Origin: Streptomyces monomycini
Lineage (GTDB): Bacteria > Actinomycetota > Actinomycetes > Streptomycetales > Streptomycetaceae
DNA length: 64,000 bases
Assembly (NCBI RefSeq): GCF_022271435.1
Contig: NZ_JAFIQY010000013.1
Span: forward strand, 119,587 to 183,586
Reading direction: 5' to 3'
The translations under genes and the position numbers were made by a program. Numbering within the stretch: position 1 is the stretch's first letter; every line of letters begins with the position of its first letter. Positions 18,048-26,307 of this stretch are shown here, piece by piece. The notes beneath the pieces were generated by a model. It saw nothing but the letters and a program-made list of their open reading frames with translations. It had not been told where the DNA came from and ran no database searches.

Positions 18048-18117
18048 CGCGGGGGTTCGGGGCGGCGTACGGCCAGGTGGAACGAGCGGCCGGCGCATGC
18101 CCGGAACAACGAGCGAC

Positions 18118-18146
18118 CGGCGCACGCCCGGAAAGAGCGTGCGCCG
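18118..18146. terminator. Hairpin between convergent hydrolase genes
   Basis: CGGCGCACGC (18118-18127) and GCGTGCGCCG (18137-18146) form a 10-bp stem over a 9-nt loop. It overlaps the second of two 27-bp-spaced direct repeats (18081-18105 and 18108-18132). No U-tract is present, as is usual for streptomycete terminators. Confidence 0.5.
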
Positions 18147-18158
18147 AACCGCTCCCCC

Positions 18159-19148
18159 TCACTTCGCCGCGGGCAGTTCCGCCAGGAACTCCAGCAGCGC
18201 GGCAGTGACCTCCGCCGGCCGCTCCTGCTGCGTCCAGTGGCCGCAGCCGGGCAGGGCCGGGGCCTGCCGCAGGTTCGGCATCGCCCGTTCCAGGGCGGGC
18301 AGCAGCTGGTCGACGCCCGGGAAGGCGCGGACCAGGTCGCGGTCGCCCGCCATGTACAGGGCGGGGACGTCGAGGCCGCGGCCCTGGAACGGCGCGAGCA
18401 GTTCCCAGCTGCGGTCGATGTTGCGGTACCAGTTCAGGCCGCCGGTGAAGGCACGGGCGCCGTGCCGGGCGTACTCGCCGACGAAGGTCTGGATGTCCTC
18501 CTCGGTCAGCCAGCCGGGCAGTTCCGCCGGCTCCTCCATCGTGTCCAGCAGCTTGGCGCCCTCCGGAACGACCCACGGGCGCGGCGGGTCGGTGAACGGG
18601 CTGTCGCCGGAGCCGTTGGACAGTATGGCGCGGAAGGTGGCGGCCGGGTTCTGGGCCAGCTCGGCGTCGGCGACGCCCGGTTCCTGGAAGTAGACCTGGT
18701 AGAAGCCGTCCCCGAGGAGTTCCCGCAGGCGGGCCAGGGGCGCCACGGGAGAGCGCGGCGCGGGCGGCACGCTCAGCCCGACGACACCGCGCACCACGTC
18801 CGGACGCAGCAGCGCCGTCGTCCAGGCCACCGGGGCGCCCCAGTCGTGGCCGACGACGACCGCCTGTTCCTCCTCCAGCGCGTGGATCAGTCCGATCACG
18901 TCACCGGTCAGGTGCAGCATGGTGTACGAGGCGATGTCGGCCGGCTGGTCGCTGCGCGCGTACCCGCGCTGGTCCGGTGCCACGACCCGGTATCCGGCCG
19001 CCGCCAGCGGCGCGAACTGGTGGCGCCAGGAGTACCAGCACTCCGGGAAGCCGTGCAGAAGCAGGACCAGGGGCCCCTCCCCCTGTTCGGCGATGTGCAG
19101 CCGGACGCCGTTCACCTCGACGGAGCTGTGCTCGACTGCGCTGGTCAC
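18159..19148 (-). CDS. Epoxide-hydrolase-like alpha/beta hydrolase
   Basis: A 329-residue protein with HGFPECWYSWRHQ (oxyanion hole, HGxP), VVAPDQRGYARSD, and the nucleophile elbow VVGHDWGAPVAW, in which Asp replaces Ser. This is characteristic of epoxide hydrolases and haloalkane dehalogenase relatives. Cap-domain tyrosines (NWYRN) and a late GCGHWTQQERP His complete the picture. It would open epoxides via an alkyl-enzyme ester; the substrate is unknown. The GTG at 19148 has AGGAGG 4 nt upstream. Two palindromes directly upstream are candidate repressor operators. Confidence 0.85.
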   Translation of the reverse strand: MTSAVEHSSVEVNGVRLHIAEQGEGPLVLLLHGFPECWYSWRHQFAPLAAAGYRVVAPDQRGYARSDQPADIASYTMLHLTGDVIGLIHALEEEQAVVVGHDWGAPVAWTTALLRPDVVRGVVGLSVPPAPRSPVAPLARLRELLGDGFYQVYFQEPGVADAELAQNPAATFRAILSNGSGDSPFTDPPRPWVVPEGAKLLDTMEEPAELPGWLTEEDIQTFVGEYARHGARAFTGGLNWYRNIDRSWELLAPFQGRGLDVPALYMAGDRDLVRAFPGVDQLLPALERAMPNLRQAPALPGCGHWTQQERPAEVTAALLEFLAELPAAK

Positions 19149-19174
19149 ATGTCCTCCTGCGGTCGTCTGCCGGG

Positions 19175-19219
19175 CGCACCGTTCGGTGCGGGGTCTCACG
19201 TAACGCACCGAACGGTACG
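19175..19219. promoter_or_regulatory. Paired palindromic operator candidates
   Basis: CGCACCGTTCGGTGCG (19175-19190) is a hyphenated palindrome with a TT centre. CGCACCGAACGGTACG (19204-19219) is a second, nearly perfect copy whose centre is 29 bp away, close to three helical turns. They sit in the promoter region of the epoxide-hydrolase-like gene, so a TetR- or MarR-like repressor is plausible. No regulator gene is adjacent. Confidence 0.5.
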
Positions 19220-19256
19220 GCCAACGGCCGCGCAGCGGAACGCCGTCGGACGGGCT

Positions 19257-19829
19257 TCACTCCCGCCCGGCGGGGGCGCTCGCGGGCTGTGCCGCGGGCG
19301 CGCCGACGACCACCCGGGTGGTGTGCCGGACGGTGGGCGTGTCGGCGCTGGTCACGGTGATCGTCAGGGCTCCGGCCGGTCCCGGGGCGGCCCCCTGCCG
19401 CGGGGTGAGGGCGAACGGGGTGAAGGCCACGCCCCGTTCGACGTCCCCCAGCGCACAGGTCATGACCTGGCCCGCCACAGCGCACCGGTGCCCCTCGTCG
19501 ACCCGGGTGATGTCCGCCCGGCCCGCGAGGACGGGCAGGTCGATCCGTACCTCGACATCCTTGACGACGCGCGCCTCCCGGACCTCCAGGGTGATCCGGT
19601 ACTCCTCGGGAAGGTGGTCCCGGAGCGGGAGGCGGTACGGGGGGACGGAGTAGGTGTCCGTCATGCCGGTGAGCGTCAGCCGCGGCCCCGCGGCGGGCGC
19701 TTCGTCCGCGACCGCGGCCACCGGAGCCTTGCCGCCGGCCGTCACCGTCACGGCCAGCGTCACCAGCACCACGGCCGCGGCGGTCCCCGCCACGCGCTGC
19801 GACCGTGTCCCGGTCATCGATCCGTTCAT
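19257..19829 (-). CDS. Secreted hypothetical protein
   Basis: About 190 residues with a Sec-type N-terminus: basic start (TGTRSQR), then a hydrophobic core VAGTAAAVVLVTLAVTVTAG and Ala-rich residues before the mature part. The rest reads as an extracytoplasmic beta-rich domain (YRITLEVREARVVKDVEVRIDLP, a Cys pair in HRCAVAGQVMTCALGD, and LTITVTSADTPTVRHTTRVVV), similar in style to conserved-repeat/DUF11-like modules. Starts at 19829 and 19817 are both possible; neither has a strong ribosome site. It lies downstream of a membrane protein gene on the same strand. Confidence 0.55.
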   Translation of the reverse strand: MNGSMTGTRSQRVAGTAAAVVLVTLAVTVTAGGKAPVAAVADEAPAAGPRLTLTGMTDTYSVPPYRLPLRDHLPEEYRITLEVREARVVKDVEVRIDLPVLAGRADITRVDEGHRCAVAGQVMTCALGDVERGVAFTPFALTPRQGAAPGPAGALTITVTSADTPTVRHTTRVVVGAPAAQPASAPAGRE

Positions 19830-19906
19830 ACGAGGCCAGACCGGCGCGGATGCAAGATGGTTGCACGCTGGACCAGAATTGGGCGGCTCCGCGGGGCACC
19901 GGCCTC

Positions 19907-20890
19907 TCACCGCGTGTCCGTCCCGTCCCGGGGCTGGGTGCCCGGCATGAGCTGGACCAGGATCGTGTCGTCGTCCTCGATGACGAAGGCGGGGTCGGTA
20001 CGGGCGCGCCAGCCGACGGGGAGGACGTAGTAGCGGCGGTCGCGCTCCAGGATCAGGCGCAACCCGGTGTAGCGGTAGCGGTAGTGCATGCCCGGAAGGG
20101 TCTCGGTCACCAGGCCGGGGCCGGACAGGCTGAGGCGCTCGACGCTCAGCACGACGACGGCGGGACGGCGGACGAGGTGGGCGGCGGTCGACCGGGCGTC
20201 CTGCGTACCCAGTCGGCCCGCGACCAGGGCGATCACCCATACGAGGAACAGCGCCGCCGCCGCGATGGGAAAGCCCCTGCGCCACAGGCCACGCGGCGGG
20301 CGTACGGGGTTCGCCGCGTCGCTCTGGCCCAGTACGAGGCCGGTGGCCACCAGCAGCGGCGCCGCCCACCCGTACGGCTGGATGCGCTGCCACAGCAGCA
20401 TCAGCACGACACCGGCGGCCACGAACAGTACGTACTGGCGGGCGACGGCCCGGCCCGCGCGGCGCATCCCGAGGGTGACGCGGTACGGGACACGGAGCGA
20501 GACGAGCAGTTCCGGCAGGCGCGGCGTCACGGCCAGGAGGGCGAGGCTGACGAGGACCGGCAGGGTCACCAGGCGCAGGCTCCAGATGATCATCTGGGGG
20601 AAGCCGAAGCCGAGGATCGACGCTCGGACGTGGAAGTAGGCGAAGTAGGCGCTGCTGTGCATGACGCCCGCGTAGAACATCAGGCCGCCGACGAGCGATC
20701 CGGCGCCCAGGACGGTGTTGGCCCACTCGAACCGCTGACCGGGCTGCGGCGGCGTGTCGGAACCATCGGAACCAGAGGCGCGGGAGGGCGGGGCAGCACG
20801 GCGGAGCTGTCTGCGGCGCCGGGCACGGACGCGGGCACGGACGCGGGCCGCGGCGGCCGGATCGTCCGGTACGGCAGGTGGGGCGCCCAT
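19907..20890 (-). CDS. Multi-pass membrane protein of unknown function
   Basis: About 327 residues. An Arg/Ala-rich cytoplasmic N-terminus is followed by helices around ANTVLGAGSLVGGLMFYAGVM, LVTLPVLVSLALLAV, QYVLFVAAGVVLMLLW, WAAPLLVATGLVLG and FPIAAAALFLVWVIALVAG, then a C-terminal soluble domain (SVERLSLSGPGLV...YVLPVGWRARTDPAFVIEDDDTILVQLMPG). I do not recognise the family. It starts 7 bp after the lipoprotein-like gene's stop, so the two are probably co-translated. Confidence 0.65.
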   Translation of the reverse strand: MGAPPAVPDDPAAAARVRARVRARRRRQLRRAAPPSRASGSDGSDTPPQPGQRFEWANTVLGAGSLVGGLMFYAGVMHSSAYFAYFHVRASILGFGFPQMIIWSLRLVTLPVLVSLALLAVTPRLPELLVSLRVPYRVTLGMRRAGRAVARQYVLFVAAGVVLMLLWQRIQPYGWAAPLLVATGLVLGQSDAANPVRPPRGLWRRGFPIAAAALFLVWVIALVAGRLGTQDARSTAAHLVRRPAVVVLSVERLSLSGPGLVTETLPGMHYRYRYTGLRLILERDRRYYVLPVGWRARTDPAFVIEDDDTILVQLMPGTQPRDGTDTR

Positions 20891-20897
20891 CGCCGGA

Positions 20898-21512
20898 TCA
20901 GGGCACGTCGGTGGCGGCCGGGCTGGGGCCGGGCCGGGTGTTCCCGCTGTCCGCCGACCGCGGGGACTGCCGGGTCTCGCCGGTCGGGCCGCCGCCCCAG
21001 TTCCGCCCGTACTGCCCGGTGTCCGTCCGCGAAGGGCTGGGGGCGCTCTCCTCCGTCGGCGGGGAGGAATCGTCCGCCCGGCACGAGATCTTCCGGCCAG
21101 CGGAGTCGGTGCACGACGGCGCGGGCGACTCGTGGCCTTGGCTGGGCGTGTCGCCGACGCCGTACGTCTCCGGGACGCCGGTGTCCTCCGGCGGCTGTGA
21201 CACCGGTGCGACCGGGTCACCACCCTGGCTGTACGCGGCCGAGCCCTCACCGGCACCGTGCGAACCGTCTCCGGCGCCGTACGAGCCGTCCCGGCCGCCG
21301 GGCCCACCCGAGCTCGGCCCCTGCGCCCCTGACGCCCCGCCGTCCGCCGCGCCGCTCCCGGACACCGACGACACGGCGCCGCCGGACCCCGCACCGGGCG
21401 GAACGCCGCCGGGCCCTGGCCCGGCGGACCGGCCACAAGCCGTGGTGGTGGCGACAAGGATCAGCACCGCCGTCACGGTGGCACGACCGGCTTTCGCTGC
21501 TGCGGACCTCAT
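20898..21512 (-). CDS. Low-complexity lipoprotein
   Basis: 204 residues. The N-terminus MRSAAAKAGRATVTAVLILVATTTACGR is a lipoprotein signal peptide ending in a TTAC lipobox. The mature region is almost entirely Gly/Ser/Pro/Asp low complexity (repeated GAGDGSHGAGEGS-like units) with one possible disulfide near SCTDSAGRKISCRADD. It looks like an unstructured surface spacer. It precedes the membrane protein gene by 7 bp and so may be a partner of it. Function unknown. Confidence 0.6.
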   Translation of the reverse strand: MRSAAAKAGRATVTAVLILVATTTACGRSAGPGPGGVPPGAGSGGAVSSVSGSGAADGGASGAQGPSSGGPGGRDGSYGAGDGSHGAGEGSAAYSQGGDPVAPVSQPPEDTGVPETYGVGDTPSQGHESPAPSCTDSAGRKISCRADDSSPPTEESAPSPSRTDTGQYGRNWGGGPTGETRQSPRSADSGNTRPGPSPAATDVP

Positions 21513-21560
21513 CCCGGACCCCCGTCCCCCGCGAGCCGCTGCCTGCGAGGCTAGCAGCGG

Positions 21561-21587
21561 TCCGCCGGCCGGTCACCGGCCGGCGGA
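21561..21587. terminator. Hairpin after the Hrd-like sigma gene
   Basis: TCCGCCGGCCG (21561-21571) pairs with CGGCCGGCGGA (21577-21587) around a 5-nt loop. There is no U-run. It lies between the sigma gene end (21722) and the lipoprotein start, so it could end the sigma transcript. Confidence 0.4.
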
Positions 21588-21721
21588 GGGCGCATTGAGC
21601 GGGCCGCGCGCCCCCTGCGCCGCTCCCAGCGAGCCGTCCGACGCGTCCGACGCTCCGCTCCCGCGCGCCCTACGGCTCCTCTGGTCCGGGTACGGGCTCC
21701 CCTGGTCCGGATACCGGCTCC

Positions 21722-22789
21722 CTAGTCCAGGTAGTCGCGCAGCAACTGGGACCGCGACGGGTGACGGAGCTTCGACATGGTCTTGTTCTCGATCTGACGG
21801 ATCCGCTCACGCGTGACGCCGTAGACCTTGCCGATCTCGTCGAGCGTCTTCGGCTGCCCGTCCTTGAGGCCGTAGCGCATGGAGACGACACCGGCCTCGC
21901 GGTCGGCCAGGGTCTCCAGGATGGAGCGCAGCTGCTCCTGGAGGAAGGAGAAACCGACGGCCTCCGCCGGGACGACCGCCTCGGTGTCCTCGATCAGGTC
22001 GCCGAACTCACTGTCGCCCTCCTCACCCAGCGGCGTGTGCAGGGATATCGGTTCACGGCCGTATTTCTGTACTTCGATGACCTTTTCCGGGGCCATGTCG
22101 AGTTCCTTGGCCAGTTCTTCCGGAGTGGGTTCGCGGCCGGTGTCCTGGAGCAGCTGGCGCTGAATCCGCGCCACCTTGTTGATGATCTCCACCATGTGGA
22201 CGGGAATACGGATCGTCCGGGCCTGGTCGGCCATCGCCCGGGTGATGGCCTGGCGAATCCACCACGTCGCGTACGTCGAGAATTTGAATCCCTTGACGTA
22301 GTCGAACTTCTCGACCGCGCGGATCAGACCGAGGTTGCCCTCCTGGATCAGGTCCAGGAAGAGCATGCCGCGGCCGGTGTAGCGCTTGGCGAGCGAGACG
22401 ACGAGCCGGAGGTTGGCCTCGACCAGGTGCTCCTTGGCGCGGGCGCCGTCCGCGACCAGGATCTCCAGCTCGCGCCGGAGCTTCCCGGCGGGCTCGCCGG
22501 TGTCCAGCTTCTCCTGGGCGAACAACCCGGCCTCGACGCGCTTGGCCAGCTCCACCTCCTGCTCGGCGTTGAGCAGCGGCACCTTGCCGATCAGCTTCAG
22601 ATAGTCCTTGACCGGGTCGGCGGAGGCTCCGGCGCCGGCGACCTGCTGCGCCGGCGCGTCCCCCTCGTCACCGTGGGACAGGGTGAATCCGCCCGCCGCC
22701 TCGACGGCCGTACCGTCGGACGGTACGGCTTCCGGGGCCGGGGATTCGGTTGTCTCCTGCGGTCGCATGACGGGCGAGGTGAGTGACAC
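21722..22789 (-). CDS. Group 1/2 (Hrd-type) RNA polymerase sigma factor
   Basis: A 355-residue sigma-70 factor. Region 1.2 is DPVKDYLKLIGKVPLLNAEQEVELAKRVEAG. Region 2 is near-invariant (LVVSLAKRYTGRGMLFLDLIQEGNLGLIRAVEKFDYVKG, then FSTYATWWIRQAITRAMADQ). Region 3 begins RIPVHMVEIINK, and region 4 includes MRYGLKDGQPKTLDEIGKVYGVTRERIRQIENK. The length and short N-terminal extension suggest an HrdA/HrdD-like alternative principal sigma rather than the about 510-residue HrdB. I prefer the GTG at 22789 with AGAGG 6 nt upstream. An excellent AAGGAGG further upstream instead serves another frame. Confidence 0.9.
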   Translation of the reverse strand: MSLTSPVMRPQETTESPAPEAVPSDGTAVEAAGGFTLSHGDEGDAPAQQVAGAGASADPVKDYLKLIGKVPLLNAEQEVELAKRVEAGLFAQEKLDTGEPAGKLRRELEILVADGARAKEHLVEANLRLVVSLAKRYTGRGMLFLDLIQEGNLGLIRAVEKFDYVKGFKFSTYATWWIRQAITRAMADQARTIRIPVHMVEIINKVARIQRQLLQDTGREPTPEELAKELDMAPEKVIEVQKYGREPISLHTPLGEEGDSEFGDLIEDTEAVVPAEAVGFSFLQEQLRSILETLADREAGVVSMRYGLKDGQPKTLDEIGKVYGVTRERIRQIENKTMSKLRHPSRSQLLRDYLD

Positions 22790-22851
22790 GAGGAACCTCT
22801 CGATACACATAGGCACGGTGCACGGCGAGCACCTCCTTATTCATCGCGCTC

Positions 22852-25251
22852 TTACCGGTGGTTTGTTACACCACCATTCCCGTGATCTGAATCACGGTGG
22901 TCCGGCGGGGTGTCCTCACCCGGCTCGTCCGGCGGCCTCAGCATGATCACGTGGGTGGTGTTCCGTTCGATCCCGGCACGGCTGTACAGGAGGGGAAAGG
23001 CGCCGTCCGCCGCCCAGTCCGCGAAGAGGTCACGGTAGTGCGGGCTGTCCGGGTCGCCGGACTGGCCGGGCGCGTTCATGGCCACCGAGGCGTCCCAGTC
23101 GCCGACGTCGATCACCAGCCGGAAGGTCGCTCCGGTGGTCTGCCGGAAGTCCGTGCCGTACGCGGTGGCATCGACCGTGTCGCCGCTGCCGCCGCGCGGC
23201 GCGGGCCCGGCCCGGGTCCAGAGCGGGGCCTGCTCCCCCAGCCACGCGGCGAGCGGATGCCGGGGTTCCGCCTGGTGCAGCGCTCCCCAGGTCCAGCGGG
23301 CGCGGTCCGGTCCGAGCAGCCGCCCGAGGTCGGCGAGCGCGGCGGGGAGGGTTTCGAGGACGGCCGTACGCAGGGCGCCGTCCGGGTCGGGACCGAGCCG
23401 GTCCCCCGGTGTGAGCAGCAGCTCCAGGTCCACCCGGGGGTCGCTGGTGGCGGCGTCGCCGACCGGCAGGACGCGGGCCAGTGCGGCGGCCCGCCGTTCC
23501 GGGGGCAGCAGGCGGGCCAGTGCCCGTTCCCGTACGGCCGGACGCAGGTGCCGTCGGAACCAGACCTCGAAGAGCGCCGCGGGAAGGGAGTCGGGCGCCA
23601 GGTCGGCGTCCCAGGTGCGCAGCTGCTCCAGCGCCCATGCCACGTCCGGGTCGTCGCTGCCGACGCCGGCCAGCAGCGGCTGGACGCGGCGCGCGGTGAG
23701 GCTGGTGTGGTCGGTCTGCAAGCGTACGCAGTCGGCGACGGTCCAGCCGGTGCGCGCGGCCAGTTCCGCGGCGATCCGGTCGTGGCGGACGGGCGCGTGC
23801 CAGTCGTAGGTGACGGTCCGGTCGGCGTTGGGGTAGCCGGGCGGCAGGTTCATCTGGTTGGCCGTGGCGAACCAGCCCTGCGCGGGGTCGCGTACGGACG
23901 GCAGCGAGCCCACGGGGTGGCAGCCCGCCCACTCGTAGCGGCCGTCGCCGGGCACCGGCAGCGTGCCGTCCCAGTTCGGGCGGTCGGGGACCCGGCCGGC
24001 GGGCTGCCAGCCGATGGTCCCGTCGGGCGCGGCGTACACCTGGTTCTCGCCGGGGGCGCCCCACCGGTCCATCGCGGTGCCGAAGGCGTCCGGGCCGTCC
24101 GCCGTCATGTATCCGGTGCTGCCCAGGTAGGGGGCCATGCCGGGATCGAGCCAGGCCGCCCGTACCGCGAACGCGGTGCCGCGCTCCGGGTCGTCGTGGA
24201 TCACCGGGCCGTGCCGGGTGAACCACAGGTCCACGGTGGCCGGCTGCCCGGCATCGCGCACCGGGACCGTCTCGGTGACGCGGCGCATCGGCTCCCAGTG
24301 GCCGTCGTACCGGTACTCCCGCGGGTCGGCGGGGTTGGTGCGGTAGACGTACAGGTCCTCCTGGTCGATCGGGAAGATCGTCAGCCCGAAGGCGATCCGG
24401 CCGTTGTGGCCGATGGAGATGCCGGGCAGCGCGGGTTCCCCGGCGCCGACCGCGTCGATGCCGGGGGCCGACAGGTGCACGAGGTAGCGCAGCGCGGGGA
24501 GGGTGACGGCCCGGTGCGGGTCGTTGGCGAGCAGCGGGCGGCCGGTGGCGGTACGGGACGGGGCGATCACCCAGTTGTTGCTGCCGTCCGGCCCTTGGGG
24601 CGGCCCGCCGTTCTCCCACGGCGGTGTGGTGGCCAGCCGGTAGACGCGGAGCACGTCGTCGGGAATGACGGACAGGTCCAGACCCTCCGGCACACGAAGG
24701 CCGTGCGCGGGCTCCCGTACCCGGCGCAGGTCCTCGACCGCGGGGCCGTGGTCCCGCAAGGTCAGCGCGCGGGCGACCTCCTGCTCCAGGTTGTAGAAGA
24801 GGCCGTGGCTGCGGATGCGGGCGACATCTGCGGGGTCCCAGTAGGCGGGCTGGTGACCGAGCAGCGCGAACTCGCGGGGCAGGTGCGTGGGATCGGCCCG
24901 GCAGAGCGCGACGTACGCGTTGACACCGCGCACGAAGGCCGCGGCGATGCGCTCCGTTCCGGGCGCGTAGGCGGACCATTCAGCGGCCATGTCGCCGCGG
25001 TACAGGAAGAGCCGGGCCGCCCGGTCGTGTTCGAGGCAGCTCTCCCCGAACACCTCGGAGAGCAGGCCGAGTCCGCGGCGCCGCCACAGGTCGATCTGGA
25101 AGAGCCGGTCCCGGGCGGCGTTGAAGCCCTGCGCGAGGAAGAGGTCGTTCTGGGAGGCGGCGTAGAGGTGGGGCACGCCCCAGCGGTCGACGCGGATCTC
25201 GACGGGGGCGGTGAGGCCGGGGAGGGGGAAGGTGGTGGTGTTGGGTGGCAT
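22852..25251 (-). CDS. Penicillin acylase family Ntn-hydrolase
   Basis: 799 residues of the penicillin G/cephalosporin acylase and homoserine-lactone acylase superfamily. The A-chain part includes VPHLYAASQNDLFLAQGFNAARDRLFQ. The autocatalytic junction is DGSNNWVIAPSRTATG, giving Ser about 224 as the N-terminal nucleophile of the B chain. A downstream Asn/Arg network segment (TANQMNLPPGYPNADRTVTYDWH) is also typical. It hydrolyses amide bonds of acylated substrates. Unlike most relatives it has no visible signal peptide. GGAGA 5 nt upstream fixes the ATG at 25251. The nearby SDR, aldehyde dehydrogenase and M20 genes suggest a catabolic set. Confidence 0.85.
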   Translation of the reverse strand: MPPNTTTFPLPGLTAPVEIRVDRWGVPHLYAASQNDLFLAQGFNAARDRLFQIDLWRRRGLGLLSEVFGESCLEHDRAARLFLYRGDMAAEWSAYAPGTERIAAAFVRGVNAYVALCRADPTHLPREFALLGHQPAYWDPADVARIRSHGLFYNLEQEVARALTLRDHGPAVEDLRRVREPAHGLRVPEGLDLSVIPDDVLRVYRLATTPPWENGGPPQGPDGSNNWVIAPSRTATGRPLLANDPHRAVTLPALRYLVHLSAPGIDAVGAGEPALPGISIGHNGRIAFGLTIFPIDQEDLYVYRTNPADPREYRYDGHWEPMRRVTETVPVRDAGQPATVDLWFTRHGPVIHDDPERGTAFAVRAAWLDPGMAPYLGSTGYMTADGPDAFGTAMDRWGAPGENQVYAAPDGTIGWQPAGRVPDRPNWDGTLPVPGDGRYEWAGCHPVGSLPSVRDPAQGWFATANQMNLPPGYPNADRTVTYDWHAPVRHDRIAAELAARTGWTVADCVRLQTDHTSLTARRVQPLLAGVGSDDPDVAWALEQLRTWDADLAPDSLPAALFEVWFRRHLRPAVRERALARLLPPERRAAALARVLPVGDAATSDPRVDLELLLTPGDRLGPDPDGALRTAVLETLPAALADLGRLLGPDRARWTWGALHQAEPRHPLAAWLGEQAPLWTRAGPAPRGGSGDTVDATAYGTDFRQTTGATFRLVIDVGDWDASVAMNAPGQSGDPDSPHYRDLFADWAADGAFPLLYSRAGIERNTTHVIMLRPPDEPGEDTPPDHRDSDHGNGGVTNHR

Positions 25252-25274
25252 GTATCTCCATGGGGAGTCCGTGT

Positions 25275-25373
25275 TCTTGCTTCGTGTTCCGCGTCCGTGT
25301 TCCGAGTTCCGGGTCCGTGTTCCGAGTTCCGCGTTCGTGTTCCGAGTTCCGGGTCCGTGTTCCGAGTGTTCCG
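25275..25373. repeat. Imperfect 20-bp tandem repeats
   Basis: Between the SDR stop and the acylase start the sequence is a degenerate tandem array. The unit is about CGTGTTCCGAGTTCCGGGTC, with at least four copies (for example near 25316, 25336 and 25356) and single-base variants. No gene spans it. It separates the acylase from the upstream genes of the same strand. Confidence 0.75.
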
Positions 25374-25439
25374 TGTACCGGTACGCCGGCGGGTGCACCG
25401 GCCCGGTGGGTACACCGAGGCGGCCGTACGGGCGGGGGC

Positions 25440-26252
25440 TCAGAGCGACGGCTCGTACCGGCCGTCGACCGCCGTCCAGCCGCCGTCGACCGCCAGAACG
25501 CTGCCGGTGACGAACGTGGACGCGTCCGAGACGAGATAGGTGACGGCACCCGCGATCTCGTCGACGCGGGCCCAGCGCCCCAGCGCGGACGCCTGCGCGT
25601 AGGCGTCGTACCACTGCGGGTCCGCGGCGATCTGGTCGGTCAGCGGCGTACGGACCACGCCGGGCGCCACCGCGTTGAACCGGACGCCGCGTGGCCCCCA
25701 CTCCGCCGCGGCCGTCCGCAGGAACTGCACCAGCCCCGCCTTGGACGCCGCGTACACGCTCTGCCCCGGCTCGACCTGGAAGGCGCGCATCGAGGCCAGG
25801 CCGACCACGCTGCCCCGGCCGCGCTCCGCCATGGCGGGCGCGGCAGCCTGTACGAGGGTGAAGACGGCCCGCAGGTTGAGGGAGACCACCCGGTCGAACT
25901 CGGCGGCGGTGTAGTCGGTGATCCGTTTGCGCACGTTGACGCCGACGGTGACGACCAGCCCGTCCAGAGCGCCCCACCCCGCCACCGCGGTCCGTACGGC
26001 GTCCGCGTCCAGCACGTCGAGGGCGCAGGCCGTCGCCGTACCGGTACGGCTGCCGGGGGCCGGTGTCTCGGCCGCGGCGACCTCCGCGGCGCGGGCGGCG
26101 CCGGCCGCGTCCAGGTCGGCGACGATCACCTCGGCCCCGTGGGCGGCCAGCGCCCGTACCGCCTCCCGGCCGATGCCGCCGGCCCCGCCGACGACCGCGA
26201 CCCGCCGCCCGTCCAGGCGGAACAGCTTCGCGTACTCGCTCACCTGGTCCAT
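25440..26252 (-). CDS. Short-chain dehydrogenase/reductase
   Basis: A 270-residue classical SDR. The NAD(P)-binding motif is VVGGAGGIGREA (TGxxxGIG variant), with Asp-rich VIVADLD after strand 2 suggesting NAD preference. The catalytic part is S...YAASK (Tyr/Lys in QSVYAASKAGLVQFL), and the C-terminal VTYLVSDASTFVTGSVLAVDGGW is standard. NNAG is replaced by VTVGVN. It oxidises or reduces an unknown alcohol/ketone. It follows the aldehyde dehydrogenase gene by 55 bp on the same strand, so an alcohol-to-aldehyde-to-acid sequence is plausible. Confidence 0.85.
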   Translation of the reverse strand: MDQVSEYAKLFRLDGRRVAVVGGAGGIGREAVRALAAHGAEVIVADLDAAGAARAAEVAAAETPAPGSRTGTATACALDVLDADAVRTAVAGWGALDGLVVTVGVNVRKRITDYTAAEFDRVVSLNLRAVFTLVQAAAPAMAERGRGSVVGLASMRAFQVEPGQSVYAASKAGLVQFLRTAAAEWGPRGVRFNAVAPGVVRTPLTDQIAADPQWYDAYAQASALGRWARVDEIAGAVTYLVSDASTFVTGSVLAVDGGWTAVDGRYEPSL

Positions 26253-26307
26253 GGTGTGCTCCGGGGTCGTAGGGGGTACGGGCCCGTGCCGTCGCCGTCC
26301 GCGGCGC

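Noticed and set aside
22897..25539. 880-codon open frame on the plus strand, antisense to the acylase
   Set aside because: It mirrors the acylase codons; its residue composition (Gly/Arg/Val) is that of a GC-rich antisense shadow, and it lacks a ribosome site.
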